Positions 18,768 to 28,266 are shown, counted from the first letter of the stretch. The stretch: 64,000 nucleotides of DNA from an uncultured Aliiroseovarius sp. (GCF_947492455.1 NZ_CANLNB010000004.1:372001-436000); one strand, 5' to 3'. Program-made: numbers and translations. Notes: a model not told the origin generated them from the sequence alone.

Positions 18768-19685
18768 TTGGCACGCAAACCGAACCAGACCGAGGAATAC
18801 GGCCGTCCGCTGCGCAGGCTTTTTGTCGGCCTGCTGATGCTGTGCCTGTTTCTGGTCTTTCTGGTCTGGCGGATTGACAGCCCGCGGGTCGAACGCTTCC
18901 GCGCCAATCTGATCGACACGGTGGTGCCAAGCTTTGACTGGGCGATGGTGCCGGTGACCAAGCTGGTCGGGATGGTCGAGGACTTCCAGTCTTACCAACG
19001 CATCTACGAGCAGAACCAGGAACTGCGCCGCGAGTTGCAGCAGATGAAGGCGTGGAAAGAAGCCGCCCTTCAGTTGGAGCAGGAAAACGCCCAGCTTCTG
19101 AACCTGAACAACGTGCGTTTGGATGCGCAGCTTTCCTATGTGACCGGCGTTGTGCTGGCTGACAGCGGCTCGCCCTTCCGGCAGTCGGTGCTACTGAACA
19201 TCGGCACCCGTGACGGGCTGGTCGATGGCTGGGCGGCGACTGATGGTCTGGGGCTGGTGGGCCGGATTGCGGGTGTGGGCAAAAGCACCAGCCGCGTGAT
19301 CCTGCTGACCGACAGCAACAGCCGCATTCCCATCACAGTCCAGCCCTCGGGCCAAGATGCGCTGCTGGTGGGCGATAACTCGGCCGCGCCGCCAATCGAG
19401 TTTCTGGAAAGCCCTGAAAAGGTCCGCCCGGGCGACCGCGTGGTGTCCTCGGGTGACGGGGGCGTGTTCCCTGCAGGGCTTTTGGTCGGGCATGTGGCAA
19501 TGGGCACCGACCGGCGCCTGCGCGTCCGGCTGGCCGCGGACTATGAACGGCTTCAGTTCCTGCGCGTATTGCGCAGCCACCCCGGTGAAATGGTCGAGGG
19601 CGAAGGTAGCCTGATCGTCGCCAGCCCCGCCGTGCCCCCCGAACCGGTCGATGCCGCCCCCGAGGACGGAGGGCAGGGCGAATGA
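18768..19685 (+). CDS. mreC: Rod shape-determining protein MreC
   Basis: A 305-residue bitopic protein. It has a short cytosolic N-terminus, one membrane helix (LFVGLLMLCLFLVFLVW), a coiled coil at about residues 70-110 rich in QNQELRRELQQM, then the periplasmic beta domains. It bridges MreB filaments with PBP2. The start is TTG 18768 with GGAGG six bases upstream; no ATG gives the conserved N-terminus. It overlaps mreD by four bases (ATGA). Confidence 0.92.
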   Translation: MARKPNQTEEYGRPLRRLFVGLLMLCLFLVFLVWRIDSPRVERFRANLIDTVVPSFDWAMVPVTKLVGMVEDFQSYQRIYEQNQELRRELQQMKAWKEAALQLEQENAQLLNLNNVRLDAQLSYVTGVVLADSGSPFRQSVLLNIGTRDGLVDGWAATDGLGLVGRIAGVGKSTSRVILLTDSNSRIPITVQPSGQDALLVGDNSAAPPIEFLESPEKVRPGDRVVSSGDGGVFPAGLLVGHVAMGTDRRLRVRLAADYERLQFLRVLRSHPGEMVEGEGSLIVASPAVPPEPVDAAPEDGGQGE

Positions 19686-20221
19686 CCGACCGCGTCACGC
19701 TTCTGCGCTGGGCCTTCTGGGGGCTGCTTGTCGCGATCTCGGCGGGACTTCTGTTCGTGAAAATGCTGCCGCTGGACCTTAGCGCCGGGCGCTTCCCCGG
19801 TCCTGACATCTTCATGGCCGTCGTGGTCGCATGGATGCTGCGCCGTCCCGACTATGTCCCCATCCTTTTGGTCGCTGCGCTGATCTTCCTAACCGACCTT
19901 CTGTACCAAGACATCCCCGCCGTGGGCGCCTTGATGGCGGTCATCGGGCTTGAAGTTCTGCGTCGGCGCGAACCCGGCCTGCGCGAGCAGTCCTTTGTGG
20001 TCGAATGGGGCGTCGTCGCCGCCGTTCTGCTGGCGATGCTGCTGGCCGAGCGGATTTTTCTGGCGATTTTCTTTGTCGACCAGATCCCTTTTGGCCGCGC
20101 GCTTTTGCAGTTCGTCAGCACTGTCGCGGTCTATCCGGCGGTGGTCTTCACCTCGGTCTTTATCTTGGGTGTGAACAAGATGCAGCCCGGCGACGATCCA
20201 GTGCGGAGCCAAGCAGCATGA
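19682..20221 (+). CDS. mreD: Rod shape-determining protein MreD
   Basis: A 179-residue integral membrane protein with about five helices and charged cytosolic loops, in the fixed place of mreD between mreC and mrdA. It shares four bases with each neighbour, which implies translational coupling. MreD stabilises the MreC-PBP2-RodA complex. Sequence conservation is weak in this family, so the call rests largely on hydropathy and synteny. Confidence 0.85.
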   Translation: MTDRVTLLRWAFWGLLVAISAGLLFVKMLPLDLSAGRFPGPDIFMAVVVAWMLRRPDYVPILLVAALIFLTDLLYQDIPAVGALMAVIGLEVLRRREPGLREQSFVVEWGVVAAVLLAMLLAERIFLAIFFVDQIPFGRALLQFVSTVAVYPAVVFTSVFILGVNKMQPGDDPVRSQAA

Positions 20222-22173
20222 AGCGGTCCCCTCAAGATACCGAGGCAAGCGCCCGCAAGATCACTCGTCGGGGTCTGTTCCTTGGCGGGCTTCAGGTCTC
20301 GTTCGCGGCGATGCTGGTGGGGCGGATGCGGTATATGCAGGTCGAACAGGCCGATGAATACCGCGATCTGGCGGAAGAAAACCGCGTGAAGTTCTCGCTT
20401 CTGCCGCCGGCGCGGGGGCTGATCTATGACCGCAACGGCGTGTTGATCGCGGGAAATGAACAAAACTATCGCATCGTCATCGTGCGCGAGGATGCGGACG
20501 ACCCCGAAGCGGTGCTGAACCGTCTGCGCAAGATTGTTTGGCTTGATGATGCGGACATAAAACGCACCTTGGATGAAATGCGCCGACGTAGCGCCTTCGT
20601 GCCAGTTACTGTGGCTGACCGCGTCGCGTGGGAAGACGTGGCCGAGGTCGCCGTGAACGCCCCCGCTCTGCCCGGCATCACGGCCGAGGTTGGCCTGTCG
20701 CGCAGCTATCCGCGCGCCGATGATTTCGCCCATGTTATTGGCTATGTGGGTCCCGTGTCGGACTATGACCTGTCCAAGCTTGAAGACCCTGATCCCCTTC
20801 TGCAAATCCCGCGTTTCCAAATCGGCAAAAGCGGTGTGGAAGCGAAGATGGAGCTGGATCTGCGCGGATCCGCGGGCACGCGCGAGGTCGAGGTGAACGC
20901 CGTGGGCCGCGAAATGCGCGAGCTGGGCCGCGAGGAAGGCCGCGCGGGCGACAACATTCAGCTGACCGTGGACGCCGACCTGCAAGCCTATGTCCAAGCG
21001 CGTCTTGCGGGCGAAAGTGCCGCCGCTGTCGTGATGGATACCCAGACGGGGGATGTGCTGGCCATCGGCTCGGCGCCCACGTTTGATCCCAACAAATTCG
21101 TGCGCGGGATTTCCAGCAAGGACTACAGCGCGCTTCTGAACGACAAATACCGCCCGTTGGCGGCAAAGCCCGCGCAGGGCACATATCCGCCCGGATCGAC
21201 CTTCAAGATGGTCACCGCCTTGGCCGCGCTTGAAGAAGGCGTGATCGACCCCGGTGAAACCGTTAAGTGTTGGGGGCATGTCGAAGTGCACAAACGCCGG
21301 TTCCACTGCTGGAAACGCGGTGGGCACGGGCCGGTCGATCTGGCCAAAAGCCTGCGCGAAAGCTGTGACATCTATTACTACGACATCGCTCAACGCGTCG
21401 GGATCGAAAAGATCGCCGAGATGGCCCGCAAGCTGGGGCTGGGCGAACGTCACGATCTGCCTCTGTCCGCCATTGCGCAGGGGCTGATCCCGACCAAGGC
21501 GTGGAAGCGCGAAGCGCGGGGCGCAGATTGGGTGATCGGGGACAGTCTGAACGCGGGCATCGGGCAGGGCTTCGTTCTGGCCTCGCCCTTGCAACTGACG
21601 GTGATGACTGCGCGGCTGGCAACGGGGCAGGCGATTTCTCCGCGGCTGGTGCGCTCGGTCAATGGGGTCGAGACGCCGGTGCGCAATGACGGTCCGCTTG
21701 AGATCAGCACCAGCAATCTGAATGCCATCCGCGAGGGGATGTACGAGGTTGTGAACGCCCGACGTGGCACGGCAGGACGGTCCAAGATCGTGGGGGACGA
21801 CCTGCGCATGGCAGGGAAAACCGGCACCAGTCAGGTCCGCAACATTACCGCCGCCGAACGCGCGCGCGGGGTATTCCGCAACGAGGACCTGCCGTGGGAA
21901 CGGCGCGACCACGCGCTGTTTGTCTGCTATGCGCCCCATGACAACCCGCGCTATGCGGTGACCGTCGTGGTGGAACATGGCGGCGGCGGATCGACGGCAG
22001 CGGCGCCCATCGCACGCGATGTGATGCTGCAGGCGTTCTATCAAGGCAAGCCCCCGCTGGAAGCCTATCCAGCGAACCAGCGCGGCACGATCCAAACCCG
22101 CCAACGCGACATCGAAGAGATGCTCGAGATGCCGCATGACGAACGCGTCAAAGCTGCCGAGGGTCGGGCATGA
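20218..22173 (+). CDS. mrdA: Penicillin-binding protein 2 (elongasome transpeptidase)
   Basis: A 651-residue class B PBP. It has an N-terminal membrane anchor (RGLFLGGLQVSFAAMLVG), the dimerisation/pedestal domain (PPARGLIYDRNG), and a transpeptidase domain. Catalytic Ser327 is in PPGSTFKM, SCD is at about 382, and KTGTS begins at about 534. It cross-links peptidoglycan during rod elongation with RodA. ATG 20218 overlaps the mreD stop; an open frame upstream is a shadow of mreD. Confidence 0.96.
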   Translation: MKRSPQDTEASARKITRRGLFLGGLQVSFAAMLVGRMRYMQVEQADEYRDLAEENRVKFSLLPPARGLIYDRNGVLIAGNEQNYRIVIVREDADDPEAVLNRLRKIVWLDDADIKRTLDEMRRRSAFVPVTVADRVAWEDVAEVAVNAPALPGITAEVGLSRSYPRADDFAHVIGYVGPVSDYDLSKLEDPDPLLQIPRFQIGKSGVEAKMELDLRGSAGTREVEVNAVGREMRELGREEGRAGDNIQLTVDADLQAYVQARLAGESAAAVVMDTQTGDVLAIGSAPTFDPNKFVRGISSKDYSALLNDKYRPLAAKPAQGTYPPGSTFKMVTALAALEEGVIDPGETVKCWGHVEVHKRRFHCWKRGGHGPVDLAKSLRESCDIYYYDIAQRVGIEKIAEMARKLGLGERHDLPLSAIAQGLIPTKAWKREARGADWVIGDSLNAGIGQGFVLASPLQLTVMTARLATGQAISPRLVRSVNGVETPVRNDGPLEISTSNLNAIREGMYEVVNARRGTAGRSKIVGDDLRMAGKTGTSQVRNITAAERARGVFRNEDLPWERRDHALFVCYAPHDNPRYAVTVVVEHGGGGSTAAAPIARDVMLQAFYQGKPPLEAYPANQRGTIQTRQRDIEEMLEMPHDERVKAAEGRA

Positions 22174-23315
22174 GTTATCTTGAGTATAACGTCAAAACCG
22201 TTCCGACCGGACTGCGCAAGGTGCTCTATCTGAACTGGTCGCTGGTGCTGCTGCTGATCGCGGTGGCCAGCGTCGGCTTCCTGATGCTGTTTTCGGTTGC
22301 GGGTGGCAAGATGGACCCGTGGGCGATGGCGCAGATGAAGCGTTTTGCCTTAGGCATGTTCCTGATGTTTGTCATCGCGATGATACCGATCTGGTTCTGG
22401 CGCAACATGGCTGGGGTGGGGTATCTGCTGTCGCTTGTCCTGTTGGTGCTGGTCGAGGTCATGGGATCCGTCGGGATGGGCGCACAGCGCTGGATCGACC
22501 TTGGCTTCATGCGCTTGCAACCGTCAGAACTGATGAAGATCACTTTGGTGATGATGCTGGCGGCCTATTACGACTGGCTGGATATCAAGAAGGTCTCGCG
22601 CCCGCTTTGGGTGCTTGTCCCCGTGATCCTGATCATGCTGCCGACCTTTCTGGTACTGCGCCAGCCGGACCTCGGCACTTCGATCCTTCTGGTGACGGGC
22701 GGCGGCGTGATCATGTTTCTGGCAGGCGTCAGCCTGTGGTATTTCGGGGCGGTGATTGCCTCGGGCGTTGGGCTGGTAACCTCGGTTTTCCTGTCGCGCG
22801 GGACGGAATGGCAGCTTCTGAAGAACTATCAGTACCGCCGGATCGACACGTTTCTTGATCCGTCTTCGGACCCTTTGGGGGCGGGCTATCACATCACCCA
22901 ATCCAAGATCGCGCTAGGGTCCGGCGGCTGGACCGGGCGGGGCTTCATGCAAGGCACACAGTCGCGCCTGAACTTCCTGCCGGAAAAACACACCGACTTC
23001 ATCTTCACCACGCTGGCCGAGGAGTTCGGCTTTCTGGGGGGCGCGTCCCTGCTTACGCTCTACGTGCTGATCCTGATCTTCTGTGCTGTCTCGGCGTTCC
23101 AAAACAAGGACCGTTTCAGTTCGCTTCTGATCCTTGGAATTTCCGTCACCTTCTTCTTGTTCTTTGCCGTGAACATGTCCATGGTGATGGGCCTTGCCCC
23201 GGTGGTCGGGGTGCCGTTGCCGATGGTCAGTTATGGTGGATCTGCCATGTTGATTTTGCTGGTTGGTTTCGGTTTGGTCCAAAGCGCACATGTGCACAGA
23301 GCGAGACAAAAGTGA
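22170..23315 (+). CDS. rodA: RodA SEDS-family peptidoglycan glycosyltransferase
   Basis: A 381-residue protein with about ten membrane helices. It carries the SEDS signatures RWIDLGFMRLQPSELMKI, LPEKHTDFIFTTLAEEFG and PLPMVSYGGSAM. It polymerises lipid II and is paired with PBP2 (mrdA), whose end it overlaps by four bases. It ends in a TGATG junction with the following reductase gene. Confidence 0.96.
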   Translation: MSYLEYNVKTVPTGLRKVLYLNWSLVLLLIAVASVGFLMLFSVAGGKMDPWAMAQMKRFALGMFLMFVIAMIPIWFWRNMAGVGYLLSLVLLVLVEVMGSVGMGAQRWIDLGFMRLQPSELMKITLVMMLAAYYDWLDIKKVSRPLWVLVPVILIMLPTFLVLRQPDLGTSILLVTGGGVIMFLAGVSLWYFGAVIASGVGLVTSVFLSRGTEWQLLKNYQYRRIDTFLDPSSDPLGAGYHITQSKIALGSGGWTGRGFMQGTQSRLNFLPEKHTDFIFTTLAEEFGFLGGASLLTLYVLILIFCAVSAFQNKDRFSSLLILGISVTFFLFFAVNMSMVMGLAPVVGVPLPMVSYGGSAMLILLVGFGLVQSAHVHRARQK

Positions 23316-24247
23316 TGCCCATCAACGTCCTGTATGCCGGTAATCCCAAACGCTGGGATGTCTATCACCGCGAGATCAGCAAAGCGCTTGACGAAATTCA
23401 GATCGAGGCGACGCTGTCCTGCGATCTGCCGGCCGATCAAGTGGATTACATCGTCTATGATCCCAACAGCGCGCTTCAGGATTTCACGCCTTTCACCCGC
23501 GCCAAAGCGGTGCTGGGTCTGTGGGCCGGGGTCGAACGGATCGTCTACAATCCGACACTGACCCAACCTTATGCGCGCATGGTGGATCAGGGTCTAAGCG
23601 AAGGCATGACCGAATGGGTCGTGGGCCACGTGCTGCGTCACCATCTGGAGATGGATCAGGATATCCACAACACCACCCCTGCCTGGGGGCGTCTTGCCCC
23701 ACCTCTGGCCCGCGATCGACGCGTCGGCATTCTGGGGTTGGGAGAGCTGGGGCGCGTCTGTGCCAAGGCGCTGACCGATCTGAACTTCCCCGTGTCCGGC
23801 TGGAGTCGTGGGGTCAAGTCCATCGACGGCGTCACCTGTCTGCATGGTGATGAGGGATTGGAGCAGGTACTGCGCAATTCAGACATTTTGGTCCTGCTGC
23901 TGCCCGCCACCAAAGCGACCGAGAATGTGCTGAATGCTGAACGGATCGCGATGCTGCCCGAAGGTGCCGTGATCATCAATCCGGGCCGTGGCCCGCTGAT
24001 TGACGATGCCGCTCTGCTGGACGCGCTGGATCGTGGTCACATTGCCCATGCAACGCTAGATGTGTTCCGCATCGAACCCCTGCCGAATGACGATCCCTAT
24101 TGGACCCATCCGAAGGTGACGGTCACACCGCATATCGCCTCGGACACACGCCCAGATACAGCGGCAAAAGTGATCGCGGAAAATATCCGCCGTGGCGAGG
24201 CGAAAGAACCATTCCTGCATCTGGTCGATAAAAAAGCGGGCTACTAG
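23315..24247 (+). CDS. ghrA: Glyoxylate/hydroxypyruvate reductase A-like 2-hydroxyacid dehydrogenase
   Basis: A 310-residue NAD(P)-dependent D-2-hydroxyacid dehydrogenase. It has the nucleotide motif GILGLGELGRV, a conserved Arg in VIINPGRGPLIDD, Glu in VFRIEPLP and the catalytic-type histidine in VTPHIAS. It should reduce glyoxylate or hydroxypyruvate. Its ATG overlaps the rodA stop by one base (TGATG), so this metabolic gene is translationally coupled to the cell-shape operon. It may simply be carried along by read-through. Confidence 0.85.
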   Translation: MPINVLYAGNPKRWDVYHREISKALDEIQIEATLSCDLPADQVDYIVYDPNSALQDFTPFTRAKAVLGLWAGVERIVYNPTLTQPYARMVDQGLSEGMTEWVVGHVLRHHLEMDQDIHNTTPAWGRLAPPLARDRRVGILGLGELGRVCAKALTDLNFPVSGWSRGVKSIDGVTCLHGDEGLEQVLRNSDILVLLLPATKATENVLNAERIAMLPEGAVIINPGRGPLIDDAALLDALDRGHIAHATLDVFRIEPLPNDDPYWTHPKVTVTPHIASDTRPDTAAKVIAENIRRGEAKEPFLHLVDKKAGY

Positions 24248-24297
24248 GCCCTCTTCCTCTTGCCACAAATACCTTGGGGTGAATGCGCGCAGCGCAG

Positions 24298-24332
24298 AGG
24301 GGCAACGCCCCTACAGGCTCACAACGTGAGCC
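24298..24332. repeat. Two adjacent stem-loops with AAC triloops between ghrA and dtd
   Basis: AGGGGC-AAC-GCCCCT (24298-24312) is followed three bases later by GGCTCAC-AAC-GTGAGCC (24316-24332). They lie in the 94-base gap between the converging ends of ghrA and dtd and could stop transcription from either side, although no T-run follows. The first stem-loop core recurs after glyS. Confidence 0.55.
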
Positions 24333-24341
24333 ACCTTAGCC

Positions 24342-24779
24342 CTAGAACTCCATCCAGATCGTAACCGGCCCGTCATTCACCAGCGACACTTTCATGTCTG
24401 CCCCAAAACGCCCCTGCGCGACCTCTATCCCATGCCCGCGCAGCTGGTCCGCAAAATAATCATACAGCCGCTCGCCCTCGTCTGGACGGGCCGCCGTTGA
24501 GAACCCCGGACGGTTCCCGCGCGAGGTGTCGGCGGCCAGCGTGAACTGGCTGACCACAAGCGCCGCCCCGCCGGTATCCAGAAGCGAGCGGTTCATCTTG
24601 TCCGCGTCATCCTTGAAAATCCGCAGTTTCGAGATCTTGGCCGCCAGCGTGTCGGCATTCGCCTCGACGTCGCCTTCCATCGCACAGACCAGAATCAGAA
24701 GGCCGGGGCCGATTTCGCCGATAGCCTCGCCGTCGACACGAACCGCAGCCTCGCTGACGCGTTGGATCAAAGCTCTCAT
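24342..24779 (-). CDS. dtd: D-aminoacyl-tRNA deacylase
   Basis: A 145-residue DTD protein starting [17 protein letters not shown]. It has the SQFTL active-site motif and the C-terminal cross-subunit motif [10 protein letters not shown]. It removes D-amino acids (and mischarged glycine) from tRNA. It is the last gene of a nine-gene minus-strand run and overlaps the nitroreductase stop by four bases (ATGA). Confidence 0.95.
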   Translation of the reverse strand: MRALIQRVSEAAVRVDGEAIGEIGPGLLILVCAMEGDVEANADTLAAKISKLRIFKDDADKMNRSLLDTGGAALVVSQFTLAADTSRGNRPGFSTAARPDEGERLYDYFADQLRGHGIEVAQGRFGADMKVSLVNDGPVTIWMEF

Positions 24780-25456
24780 TCACTGTCCTTTCCGTGCCAA
24801 TGCACCCATTCGCCCAGATCTGCCCGTTCGGTGCGGAAGCTGTTGGCGGGGTGCTCCTCGTCGCTGCGCCCAAAGGCAATGCCGCACAGAATCACGCGAT
24901 CTTCCGGCAGATTAAACCAGTCGCGCAGGAAGGGCGCGAAGGCGGCGACGGCGGCTTGTGGGATTGTCGCGACACCTTGGGCGGTGGCAGCCAGACAAAA
25001 CCCGGTCACGAAGCCCCCGCAATCCAGATAGGCATAGGGGCCAAGCTCGGCGGGCGCGGTGATCAGTGCAATATGCGGCGCGCCGAAGAAGCGGAAGTTT
25101 TCCAGCATCTGCTGGCCGGATGCAGCACGATCCCCGGGCGTCACCCCCACGCTTTTATAAAGCTGCAGGCCACAGGTCTTGCGGCGGCGCTGGTGCAGGC
25201 CGGTATAGGCGCTGGGCCAGTCTACATCTGGCGACTGCGCGGTGTTCACAGCGTGCTCATAGAAGGCGCCACGCAACCGGTCGGTCTCAGCCGCGGTGGT
25301 GACCTCAACCTGCCAAGGTTGCGCATTGCACCAGCTTGGCACCTTCTGGGCCGCGCGAAGGATCTGGTCAATTACCGGCGCGGGGATCGGGTCCGGGCGG
25401 AAGGCGCGGCAGGAGTGGCGGGCGCTGAGGAGCGCGTCGAGTTGATCGGGGGTCAT
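24776..25456 (-). CDS. Nitroreductase family protein
   Basis: A 226-residue FMN-dependent nitroreductase-fold protein. The FMN phosphate-binding start is [13 protein letters not shown], followed by [15 protein letters not shown] and late [14 protein letters not shown]. The in vivo substrate is unknown; family members reduce nitroaromatics, quinones or flavins. It lies ten bases after the zinc-ribbon gene and overlaps dtd, so it is probably in the same transcript as the TelA/SPFH cluster. Confidence 0.88.
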   Translation of the reverse strand: MTPDQLDALLSARHSCRAFRPDPIPAPVIDQILRAAQKVPSWCNAQPWQVEVTTAAETDRLRGAFYEHAVNTAQSPDVDWPSAYTGLHQRRRKTCGLQLYKSVGVTPGDRAASGQQMLENFRFFGAPHIALITAPAELGPYAYLDCGGFVTGFCLAATAQGVATIPQAAVAAFAPFLRDWFNLPEDRVILCGIAFGRSDEEHPANSFRTERADLGEWVHWHGKDSE

Positions 25457-25466
25457 TCGCTGCCCT

Positions 25467-26582
25467 CTATTGGCTTTGCGCCGACAGATAGCCGATCACG
25501 CCCGCCGCGATCAGCCCCAAAATCACCGCGAAGGTGATCTTCCAGACCGAGTAGGGGCGTTCCCCCTGAACCCGTCCGTTCTGTCCATTCACAACGAACC
25601 GATAGGTCTTGCCGCGATACTTATAGGCGGCCAGCCAGACCGGCAGCAGGATGTGCTTGAAGGTCAGATCGGACATGTCCGTGTCCATCGAGGTGACGCG
25701 CTGGCGATCCCCGCCGATATCGAACTTCACATCGCGCAGGATGACGCGGTTCATATAGTCGCGCGCTTCGGTAAAGCCCTCGTCCAGCTCGACGGTGTAG
25801 CCCTCGGCGCGGAAGCCCGCCAGAAACTCGGGACGATACGGCTCCAAACGCGACAGATCCCACGGCTCCAGCGCGTCGGTGTATTTCTTCGGCAGGCCTT
25901 TCGAGGCCAGCACCAGCACATCATCAAAGAACCGCGCCACCCGGCCCGAGACCGAGGTCCAGCGGACATGCTTGGTTGTGCGCTCCTCCCGCTCGCCGTT
26001 CACCATGACGGTGCGGGTGCGCTCGTGCTCGGTCCCGCGCTGGCCGGTGTAGCGCGTCTTGGTGTCCGCATCGAAGGTCCAATAGGGCACATAAATACCG
26101 GTCATCTTGCGCCCCTTGCGGGCGTATTCCTGCAACCCGTTCGGCGCGAACCACAGACGCCCCAGCCAATCGCTCATGGCTTTGTGGGCCTCGCGTTCCT
26201 CGATCTCAAACGGGGCGAGACCTTTGGGTTTGATATGCCGATGCGTGCCGGTATCCGTGACGACCGGTGTGGCACAGAACGGGCATTCGGCGGCATGGGT
26301 CGCGCTATCGAACTCGAATTGCGCGGCACAGTTGGGGCAGCTCACCACCCGCGTTTCTTCCATCTCGTGATCCGGAAGATCAGCGGACAGCGCGCGCTTC
26401 AGGTCCAGTTCGCGAATGACGGGCTGGGCGGGTTGGCGATCCTCGATCGGCGCCTTGAAGCCGCAATGGTCACAGGTCAGCTGATTGTGCTCGGGGTCAA
26501 ACCGCAGATCTGCGCCGCATTGGTCGCAGGGAAAGCGATGTTCCTCGATGGGCGATTGAGTGTCTTCGCGCGGATAGGCCAT
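25467..26582 (-). CDS. Double zinc-ribbon protein with C-terminal membrane anchor (YdjG-like)
   Basis: A 371-residue protein. Two zinc ribbons (CDQCGAD...CDHCG near residues 19-40, and CPNCAAQFEF...CPFCATP near 83-105) precede a large domain with YVPYWTFDADTKT. One C-terminal membrane helix (ITFAVILGLIAAGVIGYL) closes it. This layout resembles Bacillus YdjG, which is encoded with PspA and an SPFH protein. Automated pipelines often mislabel such proteins as PriA-like because of the zinc fingers; no helicase motif is present. Probable role: membrane-anchored partner of the SPFH protein encoded two genes upstream. Confidence 0.78.
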   Translation of the reverse strand: MAYPREDTQSPIEEHRFPCDQCGADLRFDPEHNQLTCDHCGFKAPIEDRQPAQPVIRELDLKRALSADLPDHEMEETRVVSCPNCAAQFEFDSATHAAECPFCATPVVTDTGTHRHIKPKGLAPFEIEEREAHKAMSDWLGRLWFAPNGLQEYARKGRKMTGIYVPYWTFDADTKTRYTGQRGTEHERTRTVMVNGEREERTTKHVRWTSVSGRVARFFDDVLVLASKGLPKKYTDALEPWDLSRLEPYRPEFLAGFRAEGYTVELDEGFTEARDYMNRVILRDVKFDIGGDRQRVTSMDTDMSDLTFKHILLPVWLAAYKYRGKTYRFVVNGQNGRVQGERPYSVWKITFAVILGLIAAGVIGYLSAQSQ

Positions 26583-26591
26583 CCGGAGTCC

Positions 26592-27119
26592 TCAGAGATA
26601 TTTGTGCAGCACTTTCGGGACCATGATGCGCAGCGCGTTATCCTTCAAGCCGAAATGCCGCCAAATGTGAAACCCCGCATGGGCGAGCATCAGGATGAAG
26701 AAGGCGTCAAACGCGATCTCGTGAATTTCTTCGGCGATATTATGCAGTCCTTTGGGCGCGTTGCCCGGGTTGATTTGCACCAGACCGAATGCCCGAATGG
26801 CGAACGGCGCGGCAAGACCCGCGAAGGCGCCGGTGGCGACCGTCACCGGTAGACCGATTTGAAGCGCCTTGTGCGACAGCGCGTGGACCTGCTTGCCCCA
26901 GCCGGGCAGCTTTGGCCCGGCTCGGCCTGCCAACCCTTTTGACAGGTACATGCCAAGCCAGATCGCGGCCACCAGTGCCAGAAGGATGCCCATGCCCGAA
27001 TGCGTGGCCAGACCAAGCCCCGGATTGCCGCGTATTTCCTCGGGTTCGACAAGGAAGAAATACAGGATCAACCCGAAGGCCAGCCAGTGCAGCCATTTGA
27101 TAGTCGTGCGACGATTCAC
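26592..27119 (-). CDS. Cytochrome b561-type di-heme membrane protein
   Basis: A 175-residue protein with four predicted helices and histidines placed as in prokaryotic cytochrome b561 (KWLHWLAFG, ATHSGMG, HEIAFDAFFILMLAHAGFHIWRH). It would carry electrons across or within the inner membrane, for example from quinol to a periplasmic acceptor such as superoxide. It lies three bases after the SPFH gene and nine before the zinc-ribbon gene, so it is embedded in the stress-type operon rather than with respiratory genes. Confidence 0.85.
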   Translation of the reverse strand: MNRRTTIKWLHWLAFGLILYFFLVEPEEIRGNPGLGLATHSGMGILLALVAAIWLGMYLSKGLAGRAGPKLPGWGKQVHALSHKALQIGLPVTVATGAFAGLAAPFAIRAFGLVQINPGNAPKGLHNIAEEIHEIAFDAFFILMLAHAGFHIWRHFGLKDNALRIMVPKVLHKYL

Positions 27120-27122
27120 AGA

Positions 27123-28238
27123 TCAGGCACCCGGCGGGGGCGGCGGCAGGATGGTGAAAAGCTGGGCCAGCTCGGCCACATCTTCGGCCCGCATCCAGCC
27201 GTCTTGGCCGGGGGTCCAGACATGGCTGTCGCGGGTCAGGCTGCCGGCGGTGGCCATGCGGCCCATTGCGGCCTTGGAAAACGGCCCTTTGGTTTCGCCG
27301 TTCTCGGCCACGTGCCAGACATGCTCCACGGGCGGCGGAGGCGGCGGTGTTTGTGCGCGTGCAGCCGGGGCAGCGGGTGCGGCGCCCCAAGGGCCGGATT
27401 GCATCTGGCCTGCCATGCCCATGCCCATCGCGGCCCCCATACCAGCACCCATCGACGATGCCATGGCCGAATTCTCGGCCCCCATCGCCTCGGCTGCGTT
27501 GAACTTCATGTAGTTGTCCAGATTGCCCGCGATGCCCATCGAGGTGCGTTTGTCCATCACTGCCTCGACCGCGGGGGGAAGCGAAATATTCTCGATATAA
27601 AACTCGGGGATCGACAAGCCATACTCGGCCACAATGCCGGTGATCTCGGCGGCGATAATCTTGCCCAGATCGGCGGTGTTGGCGGCCATGTCCAGAACCG
27701 GAATGCCAGCGCCTGCGATCACGCGGCTGAAGGCTTGCACGATAATGTTGCGGATCTGAAAGCTGATCTCGTCCATGGTGAATTCGCCATCCGTGCCAAC
27801 GATTTCCACAAGGAACTTCGCCGGATCTGTCACGCGGACCGAGTAGGTGCCATAGGCGCGAATTCGGGTCGGGCCGAATTCGGGATCGCGCAACATGATC
27901 GGGTTCTTGGTGCCCCATTTCAGATCGTTGAAGCGTGTCGTGTTGACGTAATAGATCTCGGACTTGAAGGGCGATTTGAAGCCGTGATCCCAGTGGTTCA
28001 GCGTCGTCAGGATCGGCATGTTGTTGGTTTCCAACATGTAAAGACCGGGCGTGAACACATCCGCCAGTTGGCCTTCATGCACGAACACCGCAGCCTGTCC
28101 TTCGCGCACGGTCAGCTTCGCGCCGTACTTGATCTCGTGATCTTCGCGCTCAAAACGCCAGACCATCGTGTCGCGCGTGTCATCCACCCAGTGAATGACG
28201 TCAATGAATTCTCCGGTCAGAAAATCAAGAATACCCAT
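27123..28238 (-). CDS. SPFH-domain protein with C-terminal GYF-2 domain (YdjI-like)
   Basis: A 371-residue protein. It starts MGILDFLTGEFIDVIHW and has an SPFH/flotillin-like domain at about 30-265. A Met/Gly-rich linker (GAGMGAAMGMGMAG) and a proline run follow, then a GYF-2 domain at about 312-360 (VWHVAENGETKGPFS), and it ends PPPPPGA. SPFH proteins scaffold membrane microdomains; GYF-2 domains bind proline-rich peptides, possibly this protein's own tail. The start is ATG 28238 behind AGGAGG. It matches the virion-core-like SPFH family that accompanies PspA in Bacillus. Confidence 0.85.
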   Translation of the reverse strand: MGILDFLTGEFIDVIHWVDDTRDTMVWRFEREDHEIKYGAKLTVREGQAAVFVHEGQLADVFTPGLYMLETNNMPILTTLNHWDHGFKSPFKSEIYYVNTTRFNDLKWGTKNPIMLRDPEFGPTRIRAYGTYSVRVTDPAKFLVEIVGTDGEFTMDEISFQIRNIIVQAFSRVIAGAGIPVLDMAANTADLGKIIAAEITGIVAEYGLSIPEFYIENISLPPAVEAVMDKRTSMGIAGNLDNYMKFNAAEAMGAENSAMASSMGAGMGAAMGMGMAGQMQSGPWGAAPAAPAARAQTPPPPPPVEHVWHVAENGETKGPFSKAAMGRMATAGSLTRDSHVWTPGQDGWMRAEDVAELAQLFTILPPPPPGA

Positions 28239-28266
28239 GGTTAAATCCTCCTGGGGGGCAATCGGG

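Noticed and set aside
20131-22137. A 668-codon minus-strand open frame
   Set aside because: It mirrors mrdA and mreD in the codon-complement frame and shows no motifs.
25467-26582. PriA-like helicase annotation for the zinc-ribbon protein
   Set aside because: Only the zinc ribbons resemble PriA; there is no Walker A or DEAH motif, and the protein ends in a membrane helix.
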